Shown piece by piece: positions 49,306 to 56,872 of a DNA stretch of 64,000 bases. The notes below the pieces were generated by a model. The model ran no database searches. It was given only the letters and a program-made list of their open reading frames with translations, and was not told the DNA's origin. Both the position numbers and the translations under genes were made by a program. Numbering within the stretch: the first letter of the stretch is position 1; every line of letters begins with the position of its first letter. The DNA lies in the NCBI RefSeq assembly GCF_021129305.1, contig NZ_JAJOMB010000005.1, positions 352,420 through 416,419 of the forward strand, given 5' to 3'. Origin of the DNA: Kineosporia babensis (GTDB lineage Bacteria; Actinomycetota; Actinomycetes; Actinomycetales; Kineosporiaceae).

Positions 49306-50181
49306 TTACTGCTCGAGACGGCGGCTGAATCGCTGCTGTGCGAAGGCCATGACTGCGGTGATGGCGAAGAGGACGACGGCCAGGGCGGCCGCGTAACCGG
49401 CGTGATGCGAGACGAAGGCCTGCTGGTACACCTGCAACCCCAGGGTCGAGGTGGAGTGCCCGGGCCCGCCGCTGGTCATCACGAAGAACTGGGTGAAGGC
49501 CTGCAGAGCGTTGATCGTGGCGATCACCACGGCGAAGATCACGAACGGGCGAAGCTCGGGCAGGGTGACGTGCCAGAACTCCTGCCAGCGGTTGGCCCCG
49601 TCCACCCGGGCGGCCTCGCCGAGCTCCTTGGACACGCTGGTCAGCCCGCCGATGAAGATCATCATGGTGAAACCGGTGCCGTGCCAGAGCGAATAGATGA
49701 CGATCGCGGGCATCGCGAAGGCCGGGTCGCCCAGCCAGTCGATCCGCGGGCCGTTCAGCGACTGGAGCAGGGCGTTGAGCACGCCGAACCGGTCGTTGTA
49801 CATCCAGATCCAGGCGATCGACGTGGCCACCTGCGGGGTCACGAAGGCCAGGAACACCGCGGAGCGGCCGAACATGCTGATCCTGTTCGACTTTCGCAGC
49901 AGCATGGCGATGGCCAGGCCGAGGGCGGTGCCACCGGCCACCATGCTGATCACGAAGACTGCGGTGGTGGCCAGGGTGGACCAGAAGGACGGGGTGGTCG
50001 CTCCCTTGATCATGTCGAGATAGTTCTGCGCGCCGACCATTTCGGATCGGCTCATGTTCAGCCAGTTCCAGTCGAACAGCGAGATCCCGAAGGTCGCGAT
50101 CGAGGGCAGGATGGTGAACACGGCGAACACCGCGACCGCCGGGGCGATGAACAGGTAGGCCCAGCGCGAGTCCCTGGTCAT
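49306..50181 (-). CDS. Carbohydrate ABC transporter permease, MalF/UgpA type
   Basis: A 291-residue permease with six membrane segments (first YLFIAPAVAVFAVFTILPSIATFG) and an EAA loop (ELGEAARVDGANRWQEFWHVTLPELRPFVIFAVV). It is the MalF/UgpA partner of the downstream permease. Its ATG overlaps the stop of the HAD gene (ATGA), and the binding-protein gene follows after 42 bases. Regulation is presumably through the promoter upstream of the HAD gene. Confidence 0.93.
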   Translation of the reverse strand: MTRDSRWAYLFIAPAVAVFAVFTILPSIATFGISLFDWNWLNMSRSEMVGAQNYLDMIKGATTPSFWSTLATTAVFVISMVAGGTALGLAIAMLLRKSNRISMFGRSAVFLAFVTPQVATSIAWIWMYNDRFGVLNALLQSLNGPRIDWLGDPAFAMPAIVIYSLWHGTGFTMMIFIGGLTSVSKELGEAARVDGANRWQEFWHVTLPELRPFVIFAVVIATINALQAFTQFFVMTSGGPGHSTSTLGLQVYQQAFVSHHAGYAAALAVVLFAITAVMAFAQQRFSRRLEQ

Positions 50182-50831
50182 TGGCCGACCCAGGCCTGGA
50201 TCTGTGGCAGCAGCTCGGCCACATCGGCGGCTTGGTAGGTGGCCGGGCGTTTTTCGCTACCCCAGCCGCCGACCAGCGCCGTGTCCAGACCTCGTGCGTG
50301 GGCCGGCTCCAGGTCGTTGCGCCAGATGTCCCCGATGCAGAGGATCCGGCGCTTCTGGTCTGCCGCGAGGAGCTCGTCGATCAGCCGGCCCAGCCCGTCC
50401 GGCTTACCGCCCGAGCTGAGCACCCGGTCGAAGCAGCCGTCCAGACCGAGCAGCGTAATCGCCTCGGCCAGGCGATCTTCCGGGGCATTGGTGATCAGGA
50501 TGCGCTCGGCGTCGACCTGCCCGAGGAACGCGGCCAGCCCGATCGGCGCCAGGATCGCGGCCTGATCGGTACCCAGCTGGGCCCGGCTGACCTTGTACCC
50601 CAGGTCGAGCGCCTCCGGCCCGGCGCCCGCTTCCACCGCGAGCATCCTGACCAGGTCGTAGGCGTCGATGGCGCCGTTGTCCGTGCCGGCAGCAATCATT
50701 TCCGCTGCCTTGCTGGCCATTTCGCCGTTCAGGCCGGCGGCTTCGTCGACCGCTGCAGCGTAGGCGAAGACCGGACCGTGGCCGAGCGCGACGGTGCCGT
50801 CGAAGTCAAAGATGAGGACGGGGCGTGACAC
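50178..50831 (-). CDS. HAD-superfamily hydrolase, first gene of the sugar operon
   Basis: A 217-residue HAD phosphatase: motif I FDFDGTVALGHG (Asp nucleophile), motif II LITNAPEDRL, motif III Lys in SSGGKPDGLG, and motif IV GDIWRNDLEPA. The cap domain is the helical C1 type of beta-phosphoglucomutase/phosphoglycolate phosphatase relatives. In this operon it probably removes phosphate from the imported or cleaved substrate. GTG 50831 has AGGAAG upstream. The intergenic region ahead of it carries candidate operators. Confidence 0.92.
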   Translation of the reverse strand: MSRPVLIFDFDGTVALGHGPVFAYAAAVDEAAGLNGEMASKAAEMIAAGTDNGAIDAYDLVRMLAVEAGAGPEALDLGYKVSRAQLGTDQAAILAPIGLAAFLGQVDAERILITNAPEDRLAEAITLLGLDGCFDRVLSSGGKPDGLGRLIDELLAADQKRRILCIGDIWRNDLEPAHARGLDTALVGGWGSEKRPATYQAADVAELLPQIQAWVGQ

Positions 50832-50912
50832 AGAACTTCCTTCTGCACCCGGGGGACGTTGATCCGGACGCTTCGTCCATGCTGCACGCCCAATGTGGAC
50901 GCGCCGCCCATC

Positions 50913-50936
50913 CTCGTTGAACGCGCAATGAACGAG
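50913..50936. promoter_or_regulatory. Candidate operator close to the HAD gene
   Basis: CTCGTT/AACGAG form an inverted repeat over 24 bases, and TGAACG occurs twice, 11 bp apart, inside it. It is about 80 bases upstream of the first gene of the RpiR operon. Confidence 0.45.
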
Positions 50937-51158
50937 ACAGCACGGGCGATCTGCCTAGAGCGTGTTTTGAAGTCCATGCCTACTGCCGGGGCGGAGTTGA
51001 CCTGGCCAAGGTTGGTGCTCACCGCACCGGAAAGCCGTCCCGGACCGTGAGCGGTGGGCGGGGACACTCAGATGATGTGTACACCTGGTACCGGATGGAC
51101 CACCTTGACACATCGTGAGCGGTCGTTGGCCGGCTCTGCGCGGGCGATTCCAGGGGAA

Positions 51159-51198
51159 CGCGTAAACAAAGTGCTGCCAGAGACGCTTTGTTTACGCG
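51159..51198. repeat. Perfect 13-bp dyad, CGCGTAAACAAAG arms
   Basis: CGCGTAAACAAAG at 51159-51171 pairs perfectly with 51186-51198 around a 14-base loop. The arm recurs as GCGTAAACAAAGC at 44860. It could be a terminator of the PAP2-like gene, but the A/T-rich arms and the third copy suggest a protein-binding site. Confidence 0.6.
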
Positions 51199-51375
51199 GT
51201 GTCGTGAATTCGCCCGGGTGGATCGGGCTGGCGCGGTCTCGCCAAGGCTGGGTGGCAGATCCGCCGAACAAGCCGTCAAGGCCGGCGTGACTTCCAAAGA
51301 ACGACCCAGCTCGGCGCCCCCGCCAGCACCGCGGCCCCGCCCAAGCCGCGGCCCACTGTGGATAACCGCGCCCGA

Positions 51376-51963
51376 TCACCCGCTGAGCGGCCAGAACAAC
51401 GCTGCCGCCACTCCAGCCCCCACCATGGCCCCGGCCAGAACCTGGCCCGGGGTGTGCGCCCGCAGCTCGATCCGCGACCAAGCCACCCCCGCAGCCAGCA
51501 CGACAGCGATCGCCGCGCCGAACGTCCCCCATTGGATACCCAGACAGACCGCGCTACCGGCCGCCACCGCCGAATGCACCGAGATTTTCCAGACCGTCGT
51601 TATCGCCAGCGTCACCGTGAGCCCAGCCGTCATCGCGATCACCAGTGCCCCGATGGCGCGGGGAGCACCGGTCAGGGAAAGCACGGTCAGACCCAGAACT
51701 ATGGACGCGAGTGCGCCAGTCATCGGCCAAAGTCGCTGTTCGCGGATGTGGACGTGGCGATCGGTCCACCAACCCCCGCGGATGCCGACCAGCACCAGCA
51801 CGAGTGGGACGCCCGGGGTGAACAACAGGGTGAGCAGGGCCCACCCCAGCCCCGCAACCAGGCCGGACTCGGTACAGGCAACCACAAGCACGGTGAAGGC
51901 GACGAGGTGGAACGGGGACAGGAGGTCGGTGATGATCTGCGCGAAACGGGAAGCTGATGACAC
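51376..51963 (-). CDS. PAP2-superfamily-like membrane protein
   Basis: The 195-residue protein has about five membrane segments and a diverged PAP2 (lipid phosphate phosphatase) pattern: TTVWKISVHSAVAAGSAV in place of the P-S-G-H motif and VAWSRIELRAHTPGQVLAGAMVG in place of S-R-x(5)-H-x(3)-D, where the final Asp is Gln. The Ser-His and Arg-His residues are kept. Members of this kind are annotated as phosphatases but activity is uncertain. It stands alone; the next gene upstream is divergent. Confidence 0.72.
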   Translation of the reverse strand: MSSASRFAQIITDLLSPFHLVAFTVLVVACTESGLVAGLGWALLTLLFTPGVPLVLVLVGIRGGWWTDRHVHIREQRLWPMTGALASIVLGLTVLSLTGAPRAIGALVIAMTAGLTVTLAITTVWKISVHSAVAAGSAVCLGIQWGTFGAAIAVVLAAGVAWSRIELRAHTPGQVLAGAMVGAGVAAALFWPLSG

Positions 51964-52045
51964 GGTTCGCCACGTTAATACCGATCCTCACCTTGCCTCA
52001 CAGCTTGATCACTCAGCGTTTCAATTCATCACGCTTGGGGGTACT

Positions 52046-52062
52046 TCTATGACGTAGAAGCA
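52046..52062 (+). promoter_or_regulatory. Candidate operator upstream of the 52082 gene
   Basis: CTTCTA-TGACG-TAGAAG is a perfect 6-bp inverted repeat, ending 20 bases before the ATG at 52082. It lies at the expected transcription start region. Confidence 0.45.
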
Positions 52063-52081
52063 GCATGCCGAGGAGGTGCCC

Positions 52082-52585
52082 ATGCCGGCCTACCGCCGGA
52101 TCGACTGGCCGGACAGTGGTGACGTGATCCGCGTGCGTCGCTACCCCAAAGGACAGATCGCCGAGGTCGAGCCCGACGTCGACGCTACCGGGCTGGTCCG
52201 GATGCACGACCGAAGCAGCATGGGCCTGTCCCCGGTCGGCGATGCCCAGTTCGACGTCGAATGGGAGCGGTACGGCCAGCAGTTCTGGCTGTCGCCCTCG
52301 ATGCTTTACATCAGCTGCAAGGAATTCCGGGCGCGCTGGGACTGGGAACTGGTGACCCGCTCGGCGGCCAACGCCTACGACCGAGCCCACAACGCCGCGG
52401 CTGACGCCCGGTTCGAGGTCAATCGGCTGACCAAACGCCGCAACGAACTGCGCGAGAAGCTGGCCGTAGTGCAGGCATCGCTGGGTGCCGCTGAAGAATC
52501 TCTGGCTGAGCTCGAGGCCCCGCTGCCGGAACTGCGCGAGGCCGCGGATCGCCAGCGCGAGAAATCGATCCAGCGGATGTATTGA
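52082..52585 (+). CDS. Hypothetical protein with C-terminal coiled coil
   Basis: A 167-residue protein. The N-terminal half (RIDWPDSGDVIRVRRYPKGQIAEVEPD, MHDRSSMGLSPVG, VEWERYGQQFWLS) looks like a compact beta-rich domain; residues about 105-165 are a predicted coiled coil (RFEVNRLTKRRNELREKLAVVQASLGAAEESLAELEAPL). AGGAGG lies 5 bases before ATG 52082. It abuts the next, convergent gene with no gap. No known family is recognised. Confidence 0.68.
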   Translation: MPAYRRIDWPDSGDVIRVRRYPKGQIAEVEPDVDATGLVRMHDRSSMGLSPVGDAQFDVEWERYGQQFWLSPSMLYISCKEFRARWDWELVTRSAANAYDRAHNAAADARFEVNRLTKRRNELREKLAVVQASLGAAEESLAELEAPLPELREAADRQREKSIQRMY

Positions 52586-53065
52586 TTACTTCCGCGAGCG
52601 CATGTACCAGGCCGTGATCGCGCCCAGCCAGGCTTTCTGAGTCTTGGCCGCGGTTTCGGAAGGCTCGTTCGCCGACGGGCCCGGCTGGCCGTTCGAGGCG
52701 TTCACCAGCTCAACCGTTTCCAGGTCCACGCGGAAGTGCTCGGTGAGCAAGGTGAGGCACAGCCCGGCCGTGTCGTCGGCGTAGGCCCGCTGCCACCGGC
52801 ACAGCGCCGGCAATGTGGCCTGTCCCCGCTCCAGCTTCGGGCGGAACGGCATGGTCCACGGGAACGACCGCATGGCCGCCTTCGCCGTGAAGGCGGTGTC
52901 GAACGCCGCGTCGTCAGCCGCAATGAAGCTCACCCAGTAGAAGAGCTGCCCGGCCTGCACCACATCGATCCGCAACCGCAGGTCGTCGCCGGCGACCAGC
53001 TCGACGTGGTCCAGGTCCGGCTGAGAGAGGTACTTCACGAGTTCGGCTTCCAGGTGTTCCGTCAC
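52586..53065 (-). CDS. Hypothetical protein
   Basis: A 159-residue acidic protein (MTEHLEAELVKYLSQPDLDHVELVAGDDLRLRIDVVQAGQLFYWVSFIAADDAAFDTAF...). It has alternating strands and helices and a distinctive AMRSFPWTMPFRPKLERGQATLPALCRWQRAYADDTAG segment. No motif is recognised and no membrane segment is present. It is tail-to-tail with the coiled-coil gene. Confidence 0.65.
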   Translation of the reverse strand: MTEHLEAELVKYLSQPDLDHVELVAGDDLRLRIDVVQAGQLFYWVSFIAADDAAFDTAFTAKAAMRSFPWTMPFRPKLERGQATLPALCRWQRAYADDTAGLCLTLLTEHFRVDLETVELVNASNGQPGPSANEPSETAAKTQKAWLGAITAWYMRSRK

Positions 53066-53140
53066 GTGAGCAGCATGCCGTACCGCAGGACTGCCGGCAC
53101 CGTCCTACCCGGCGTGCACGCCGGCCATGATCCGAACCCC

Positions 53141-53686
53141 CTAACTGAACCCCTGAAAAGGCCGATCAGCCGGACGCGACCGCTTGCGGAGGGCTGCCAG
53201 GAGCATCCCAAGCGCAATCGTCGTCCCTACCGCCACAGATGCCGACACCAGCGTCACGATCCAGGAAAGCTTGACGATGAGAGTGTGCATATCGGCCTCG
53301 ACGAACAAAAAGGCCGTGGAGGCGGTGGTGTCGGCGAGGCTCGGAAGACAGAAGTAGGTCACGGCCGCCGCCAGCAACTGGACCGCCGCCAGCGTCTCGA
53401 TCAGCACGGCCATGGCCTTGGACATCTCGTTCGGCCCACCCCGCTTACGCAAGGCGATCATCGCGGCATCCTGCGTGGCGAACTCGACCGCCACGACGAA
53501 AGGCAGCGCAGGGATCAGGTAGAAGAGCCACCAGCCCTTCGTCATCGACATCAGGGCCATCACAACGGCAGTCAGCAGGATGGTCCAGAGCATCCCGGAT
53601 TTGTCGGCGAGGTAGCCGACCGCGTGCATTTCGTGAACAGGGGGTGGTGGATTCCGCGGGTGATGCATGTAATGCTCAGACTGCAC
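53141..53686 (-). CDS. Four-TM membrane protein, paralogue of the 54584 gene
   Basis: A 181-residue protein with about four membrane segments. The second segment starts KGWWLFYLIPALPFV, followed by AVEFATQDAAMIALRKRG, then LIETLAAVQLLAAAVTYFCLPSLADTT and MHTLIVKLSWIVTLVSA. The N-terminus is Pro/His-rich (HHPRNPPPPVHEMH). Nearly every block has a counterpart in the protein encoded at 54584-55132, so they are paralogues. No catalytic motif is seen. A membrane protein of unknown function. Confidence 0.78.
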   Translation of the reverse strand: MQSEHYMHHPRNPPPPVHEMHAVGYLADKSGMLWTILLTAVVMALMSMTKGWWLFYLIPALPFVVAVEFATQDAAMIALRKRGGPNEMSKAMAVLIETLAAVQLLAAAVTYFCLPSLADTTASTAFLFVEADMHTLIVKLSWIVTLVSASVAVGTTIALGMLLAALRKRSRPADRPFQGFS

Positions 53687-53731
53687 GGGCTCTCCAACTG
53701 AAAACGTATGCGCGCACCAAGGCGCACAGGC

Positions 53732-54580
53732 TCACTCGGCCGGGGCCCCGCACCCACGATCCGAAACTCTAACTGACGTGACCGCTTGCGGATCGCCCTG
53801 CCCGAGCTCCGAGCGCAGATGCGGATTCTCGAAGTAGAACCTCAGCGCTCGATAGGCCGGCACCGCCTGACCGCGCAACGGGCTCGTCCCGATCACGATC
53901 CGCCAACCAGGATCCACGCCAACACCGAGCCAGGTCCCGTGGTTTCGCGAGAGAACGGTCACCGCAGGCACATACGCCACCTCGATCGAGGGCTGAGGCC
54001 TGCTTTTCACGGCCTTCACGTCGGTGACCAGTTCCCAGGGCACGAACTGCTCCCATACCCCCGAACGGTGGTACACCCCGCTCGGAGTCAACACCAGCTT
54101 TCCTCGGCCGTCGCGGTAAGTCCCTACCAGTATCCAATTGAACACCAGGAAGAACACCGTCAGGACCAGGCCAGGAATTACCGGATGGAGATCTTCGATC
54201 GCGAAAAGCCTTCCCCCCTGGCTGACAACGCAAAGCTCGAGGAAGAGAAGGAAAACGATCATCGGCTTCCGGGCATAGAAAAACGCCATCCCGCGCTCGT
54301 CCCGATGGTTCCAGCCCAGCCGGGGCGGCCGTCGGGAAGGACGCGGTTGCCACAACATGAAGAGATTGAAGACGACTATGGCGAGAAGCAGCACTCCCAT
54401 CGAACCGAACATGATGGCCAATGCTGTATCCCCTGCCTGCATCCCCACCTCAGCGAACTTGCATAACCCCCAGCCCATCAGGGCACAGACGATCAAGCTC
54501 GTGCCCAGCTTCCAGGACAGCCGGGGCTGGGGCCAGCCCGGCGGGATCTCCACAGCAAGGTGCTGATTCGTCTGCTTCAC
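53732..54580 (-). CDS. Membrane protein with C-terminal PH-like region
   Basis: A 282-residue protein with four hydrophobic segments in the first half (SLIVCALMGWGLCKFAE, AIMFGSMGVLLLAIVVF, MIVFLLFLELCVVS, GLVLTVFFLVFNWILVG), then a soluble region GKLVLTPSGVYHRSGVWEQFVPWELVTDVKAV, which has the pattern of bacterial PH-like domains. The C-terminus contains ALRFYFENPHLRSELG, a segment I have seen in similar actinobacterial proteins. It lies 45 bases upstream of the first paralogue and 3 bases downstream of the second, all on one strand, so the three form an operon. Confidence 0.75.
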   Translation of the reverse strand: MKQTNQHLAVEIPPGWPQPRLSWKLGTSLIVCALMGWGLCKFAEVGMQAGDTALAIMFGSMGVLLLAIVVFNLFMLWQPRPSRRPPRLGWNHRDERGMAFFYARKPMIVFLLFLELCVVSQGGRLFAIEDLHPVIPGLVLTVFFLVFNWILVGTYRDGRGKLVLTPSGVYHRSGVWEQFVPWELVTDVKAVKSRPQPSIEVAYVPAVTVLSRNHGTWLGVGVDPGWRIVIGTSPLRGQAVPAYRALRFYFENPHLRSELGQGDPQAVTSVRVSDRGCGAPAE

Positions 54581-54583
54581 TCC

Positions 54584-55132
54584 TCAGCTCCAACTACTCG
54601 ATCGGCCCCGCAGCACAGCCAGCAGGATCAGCAGCGCAACGGTCACCCCTACGGCCGCCACTCCCGAAACCACGGTCAGGGCCCAGGAGAGCTTCACGAT
54701 GAAGGTGTCCATGTCAGCCCAGATGAACGTGAAGGCCGAGGAGTCGGTGGTATCTGCGAGAGCCGGAAAGCACAGGTACGTCCCCGCCACGGCCACAAGC
54801 TGAGCCGCCGCCAGCACCTCGATCAGTGCCGCCATGCGCCGGGACATCCGGGGCGGCTCGCCGTGCACCCGCAGAGCCGTGAGCGCAGCAGCCTGGGTGC
54901 CGATCTCGATCGCCATCACCGGCAGCAGCGCCGGGATGAGGAAGAAGACCCACCATCCCTTCCACAACGAGAGATACCCCAGCCAGACCCCCAGCAGCAC
55001 GACGAGCAAGATCATGAAGATCGAGCTCCTGAGGTACCCGACCGCGAGCGTGCTCTCGGCCGGCTCGTTGGGCCTTGGCAGGTACGGCGGGTATTGCTGA
55101 GGTTGCAAGGGGTCTCCCGGGTTCTGCGTCAT
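54584..55132 (-). CDS. Four-TM membrane protein, paralogue of the 53141 gene
   Basis: A 182-residue protein starting at ATG 55132 (MTQNPGDPLQPQQYPPYLPRP) with a Pro/Gln-rich N-terminus and about four membrane segments. KGWWVFFLIPALLPVMAIEIGTQAAALTALR, LIEVLAAAQLVAVAGTYLCFPALADTTDSSAF and DTFIVKLSWALTVVSG match the same blocks in the 53141 protein. It is the first gene of the three-gene unit. It ends in a basic tail (RGRSSSWS). Confidence 0.78.
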   Translation of the reverse strand: MTQNPGDPLQPQQYPPYLPRPNEPAESTLAVGYLRSSIFMILLVVLLGVWLGYLSLWKGWWVFFLIPALLPVMAIEIGTQAAALTALRVHGEPPRMSRRMAALIEVLAAAQLVAVAGTYLCFPALADTTDSSAFTFIWADMDTFIVKLSWALTVVSGVAAVGVTVALLILLAVLRGRSSSWS

Positions 55133-55467
55133 AGCCCAAAGCCAGGCCACAAGTCGCAGCAAGGACGCGCCGCTCCCCCGACCTGTTGCACGACCCGCAG
55201 AGCCCTCAACCAAAACACCATGCTTGAAGACGTTTGCGCGCACCGGGGCGCGCGGCTGGCAGGAGTGCGTTATGACCGTTTCGCCACAGAGCCAACCTGC
55301 CGTACCCGCTATCCCGCGTGACCTGGCCCATAAACACCATGATCAATGCAACGCCGAACGCCCACGCCGCATCGATCAGGTGGTCCAGGAAGATCCAGGC
55401 GAAGAGGCTCCGTGTTACTCGTACGACCCAGCCAGAACCCCGGCGTCACCCCGGTCCGGAACCGGGC
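55133..55467. other. Intergenic region with a possible decayed minus-strand membrane gene
   Basis: Between the divergent genes at 55132 and 55468. On the minus strand, about 55445 down to 55250, a frame without a start codon reads ...RSLFAWIFLDHLIDAAWAF and GVALIMVFMGQVTRD, two membrane-like stretches with good G/C-ending codons. It is interrupted by TGA near 55449. It may be a remnant of a membrane gene. Confidence 0.3.
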
Positions 55468-56121
55468 ATGACGCAGCCAGAAAAGCCCAGCCGCCCCTCC
55501 ATGAGTGTCGGGAACTTCATCGGCCTCCTGATCGCCATACCCGCGCTGCTGATCGTCCTCGGGCCGAGTGCCCTCCTCCTCGTGGGCCTGGCCCAGGGGG
55601 AACGCGACCAACGCAGGCAGGAAGAGGAAGCTGTCGCTCAGGAACAGGCCATCATTGATGCGAGGCCGCCGTACCAGGAAGTCGCCGCCGAATACCAGGC
55701 GATGCTTTCCGAGATGCGTGATGCGATCGAAGAACACGCCCCCGAACTGCGGTGGGATCAGGACGGCTTCCGGGAGATCGAGCAAGCGAAGTGCCCGTAC
55801 CCCGCCGACGAGATCGAGAACACCCTGATCGGAACCTTCAGCCTCGGGAGGGCCGAAGGCGCTGTCCCGGAGAAGCTCTGGCCCGAACTACGCAGCGAAC
55901 TCGTCGAAGTCGCGGCCCGTCACGGCGTCTCGGACAGGCCGGACAACTGGTCGAAGCCTTCTGACGGCTTCTCGATCAGAGATGACGAGACCGGGGCCTC
56001 AGTCACTCTTCGAACCCGCGGTAACACAACACTGGAGGCAACAACCCCCTGCCTGATCGGTCAAAGACTTCAGCCCAAGGCGGAATCCGATCAAGACCCG
56101 CCCAGAAGGATGTCACCGTGA
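55468..56121 (+). CDS. Membrane-anchored hypothetical protein
   Basis: A 217-residue protein with one N-terminal membrane segment (FIGLLIAIPALLIVLGPSALLLVGLA) and an extracytoplasmic domain that starts with a charged helix (AQGERDQRRQEEEAVAQEQ). The remainder contains AEYQAMLSEMRDAIEEHAPELRW, CPYPADEIENTLIGTFSLGRAEGAVPE and a final TLEATTPCLIG with two Cys that could pair. The pattern resembles actinobacterial LppA-type extracytoplasmic proteins. Starts at ATG 55468 or 55501. Its stop overlaps the next gene. Confidence 0.68.
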   Translation: MTQPEKPSRPSMSVGNFIGLLIAIPALLIVLGPSALLLVGLAQGERDQRRQEEEAVAQEQAIIDARPPYQEVAAEYQAMLSEMRDAIEEHAPELRWDQDGFREIEQAKCPYPADEIENTLIGTFSLGRAEGAVPEKLWPELRSELVEVAARHGVSDRPDNWSKPSDGFSIRDDETGASVTLRTRGNTTLEATTPCLIGQRLQPKAESDQDPPRRMSP

Positions 56122-56321
56122 CTTGTCTTCGCAGGACCAGCTCGGCTGATCGTGCAGCAAGGCAGAAGCTCTCCACCGGGCGTCGTATCGGTATCGCTTC
56201 TGTCCTGCTCGGCGCCGTCGCGGCGTTACTCCTGTTCGCTGTGGCCACCGCCCGACTCATCCTGATTATCCTGCCGCAACTGGAGGCGTTCGCTGCCCAG
56301 ATGTCCAAGGTCAACCAGTAG
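56118..56321 (+). CDS. Small single-TM protein
   Basis: A 67-residue protein starting at GTG 56118 inside the stop of the previous gene (GTGA overlap), so it is translationally coupled to it. The middle is one long hydrophobic segment (IGIASVLLGAVAALLLFAVATARLILIIL) preceded by a basic stretch (RQKLSTGRR). No family is recognised. The coupling is the best evidence that it is real. Confidence 0.6.
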   Translation: MTCLRRTSSADRAARQKLSTGRRIGIASVLLGAVAALLLFAVATARLILIILPQLEAFAAQMSKVNQ

Positions 56322-56334
56322 CGCTTCGCGATGC

Positions 56335-56841
56335 TCAGTCCGAAACCGGCCCAGAGCCCAACGTCAACTGCAGGAAAGCCAGATCCAGCCAAGAACCGAA
56401 CTTGACCCCAACTTCCTTCAGTAACCCCACCTGCTCGAAGCCCAACCGCTCGTGCAACCGGATCGACGCCACGTTCCCGGCCTCGATCCCCGCCACCATC
56501 ACGTGCTTGTCCAAACCGCGAGCGCGAACAATCAGCTCTTCCAACAACTTCCGGCCCACTCCCGCTCCGCGCTGTCCTTCTCGCACATACACGGAATGCT
56601 CAACCGTGTGACGGTAGCCCTCGAAGGGCCGGTAGTCACCGAACGAGGCGTACCCCAGCACCGAGCCGTCGTCCGCAACCAGCACCGGATAGCCGGCCGC
56701 CCGCCGAGCCGCCAGCCAGGCAAGCCGGTCCGCAACGTCCACCGGTTTGTCGTTCCAGATGGCCGTGCTGTTCAGCACGGCATCGTTGTAGATCGCTGTG
56801 ATCGCCTCGACGTCGGCCTCGACAGCATCGCGAATGAACAT
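56335..56841 (-). CDS. GNAT acetyltransferase, phosphinothricin acetyltransferase-like
   Basis: A 168-residue acetyltransferase. IRDAVEADVEAITAIYNDAVLNSTAIWNDKPVD, then YASFGDYRPFEGYRHTVEHSVYVREGQRGAGVGRKLLEELI, and GIEAGNVASIRLHERLGFEQVGLLKEVGVKFGSWLDLAFLQ are the conserved blocks of the PAT/Bar/YncA family; the R-G-x-G-x-G acetyl-CoA loop is present. The substrate may be a methionine-derivative or phosphinothricin-like compound. ATG 56841 follows GGAAG. It is 31 bases downstream of the XRE-cupin gene on the same strand and is likely co-transcribed. Confidence 0.9.
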   Translation of the reverse strand: MFIRDAVEADVEAITAIYNDAVLNSTAIWNDKPVDVADRLAWLAARRAAGYPVLVADDGSVLGYASFGDYRPFEGYRHTVEHSVYVREGQRGAGVGRKLLEELIVRARGLDKHVMVAGIEAGNVASIRLHERLGFEQVGLLKEVGVKFGSWLDLAFLQLTLGSGPVSD

Positions 56842-56872
56842 GAAACATACTTCCGATCGGGCGAAGTGAAGG

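Larger units (their letters stand above)
50832..51375. other. Operon promoter region with two candidate operators
   Basis: About 540 bases between the HAD gene start and the stop of the PAP2-like gene, with no convincing gene. It holds the direct/inverted repeat at 50913-50936 and the dyad at 51159-51198. Both could bind the RpiR regulator of the operon. No clear -10 or -35 boxes stand out. Confidence 0.5.

Noticed and set aside
47047..50238. 1063-codon open frame opposite the ABC operon
   Set aside because: It is antisense to the permease and binding-protein genes and has no domain pattern.
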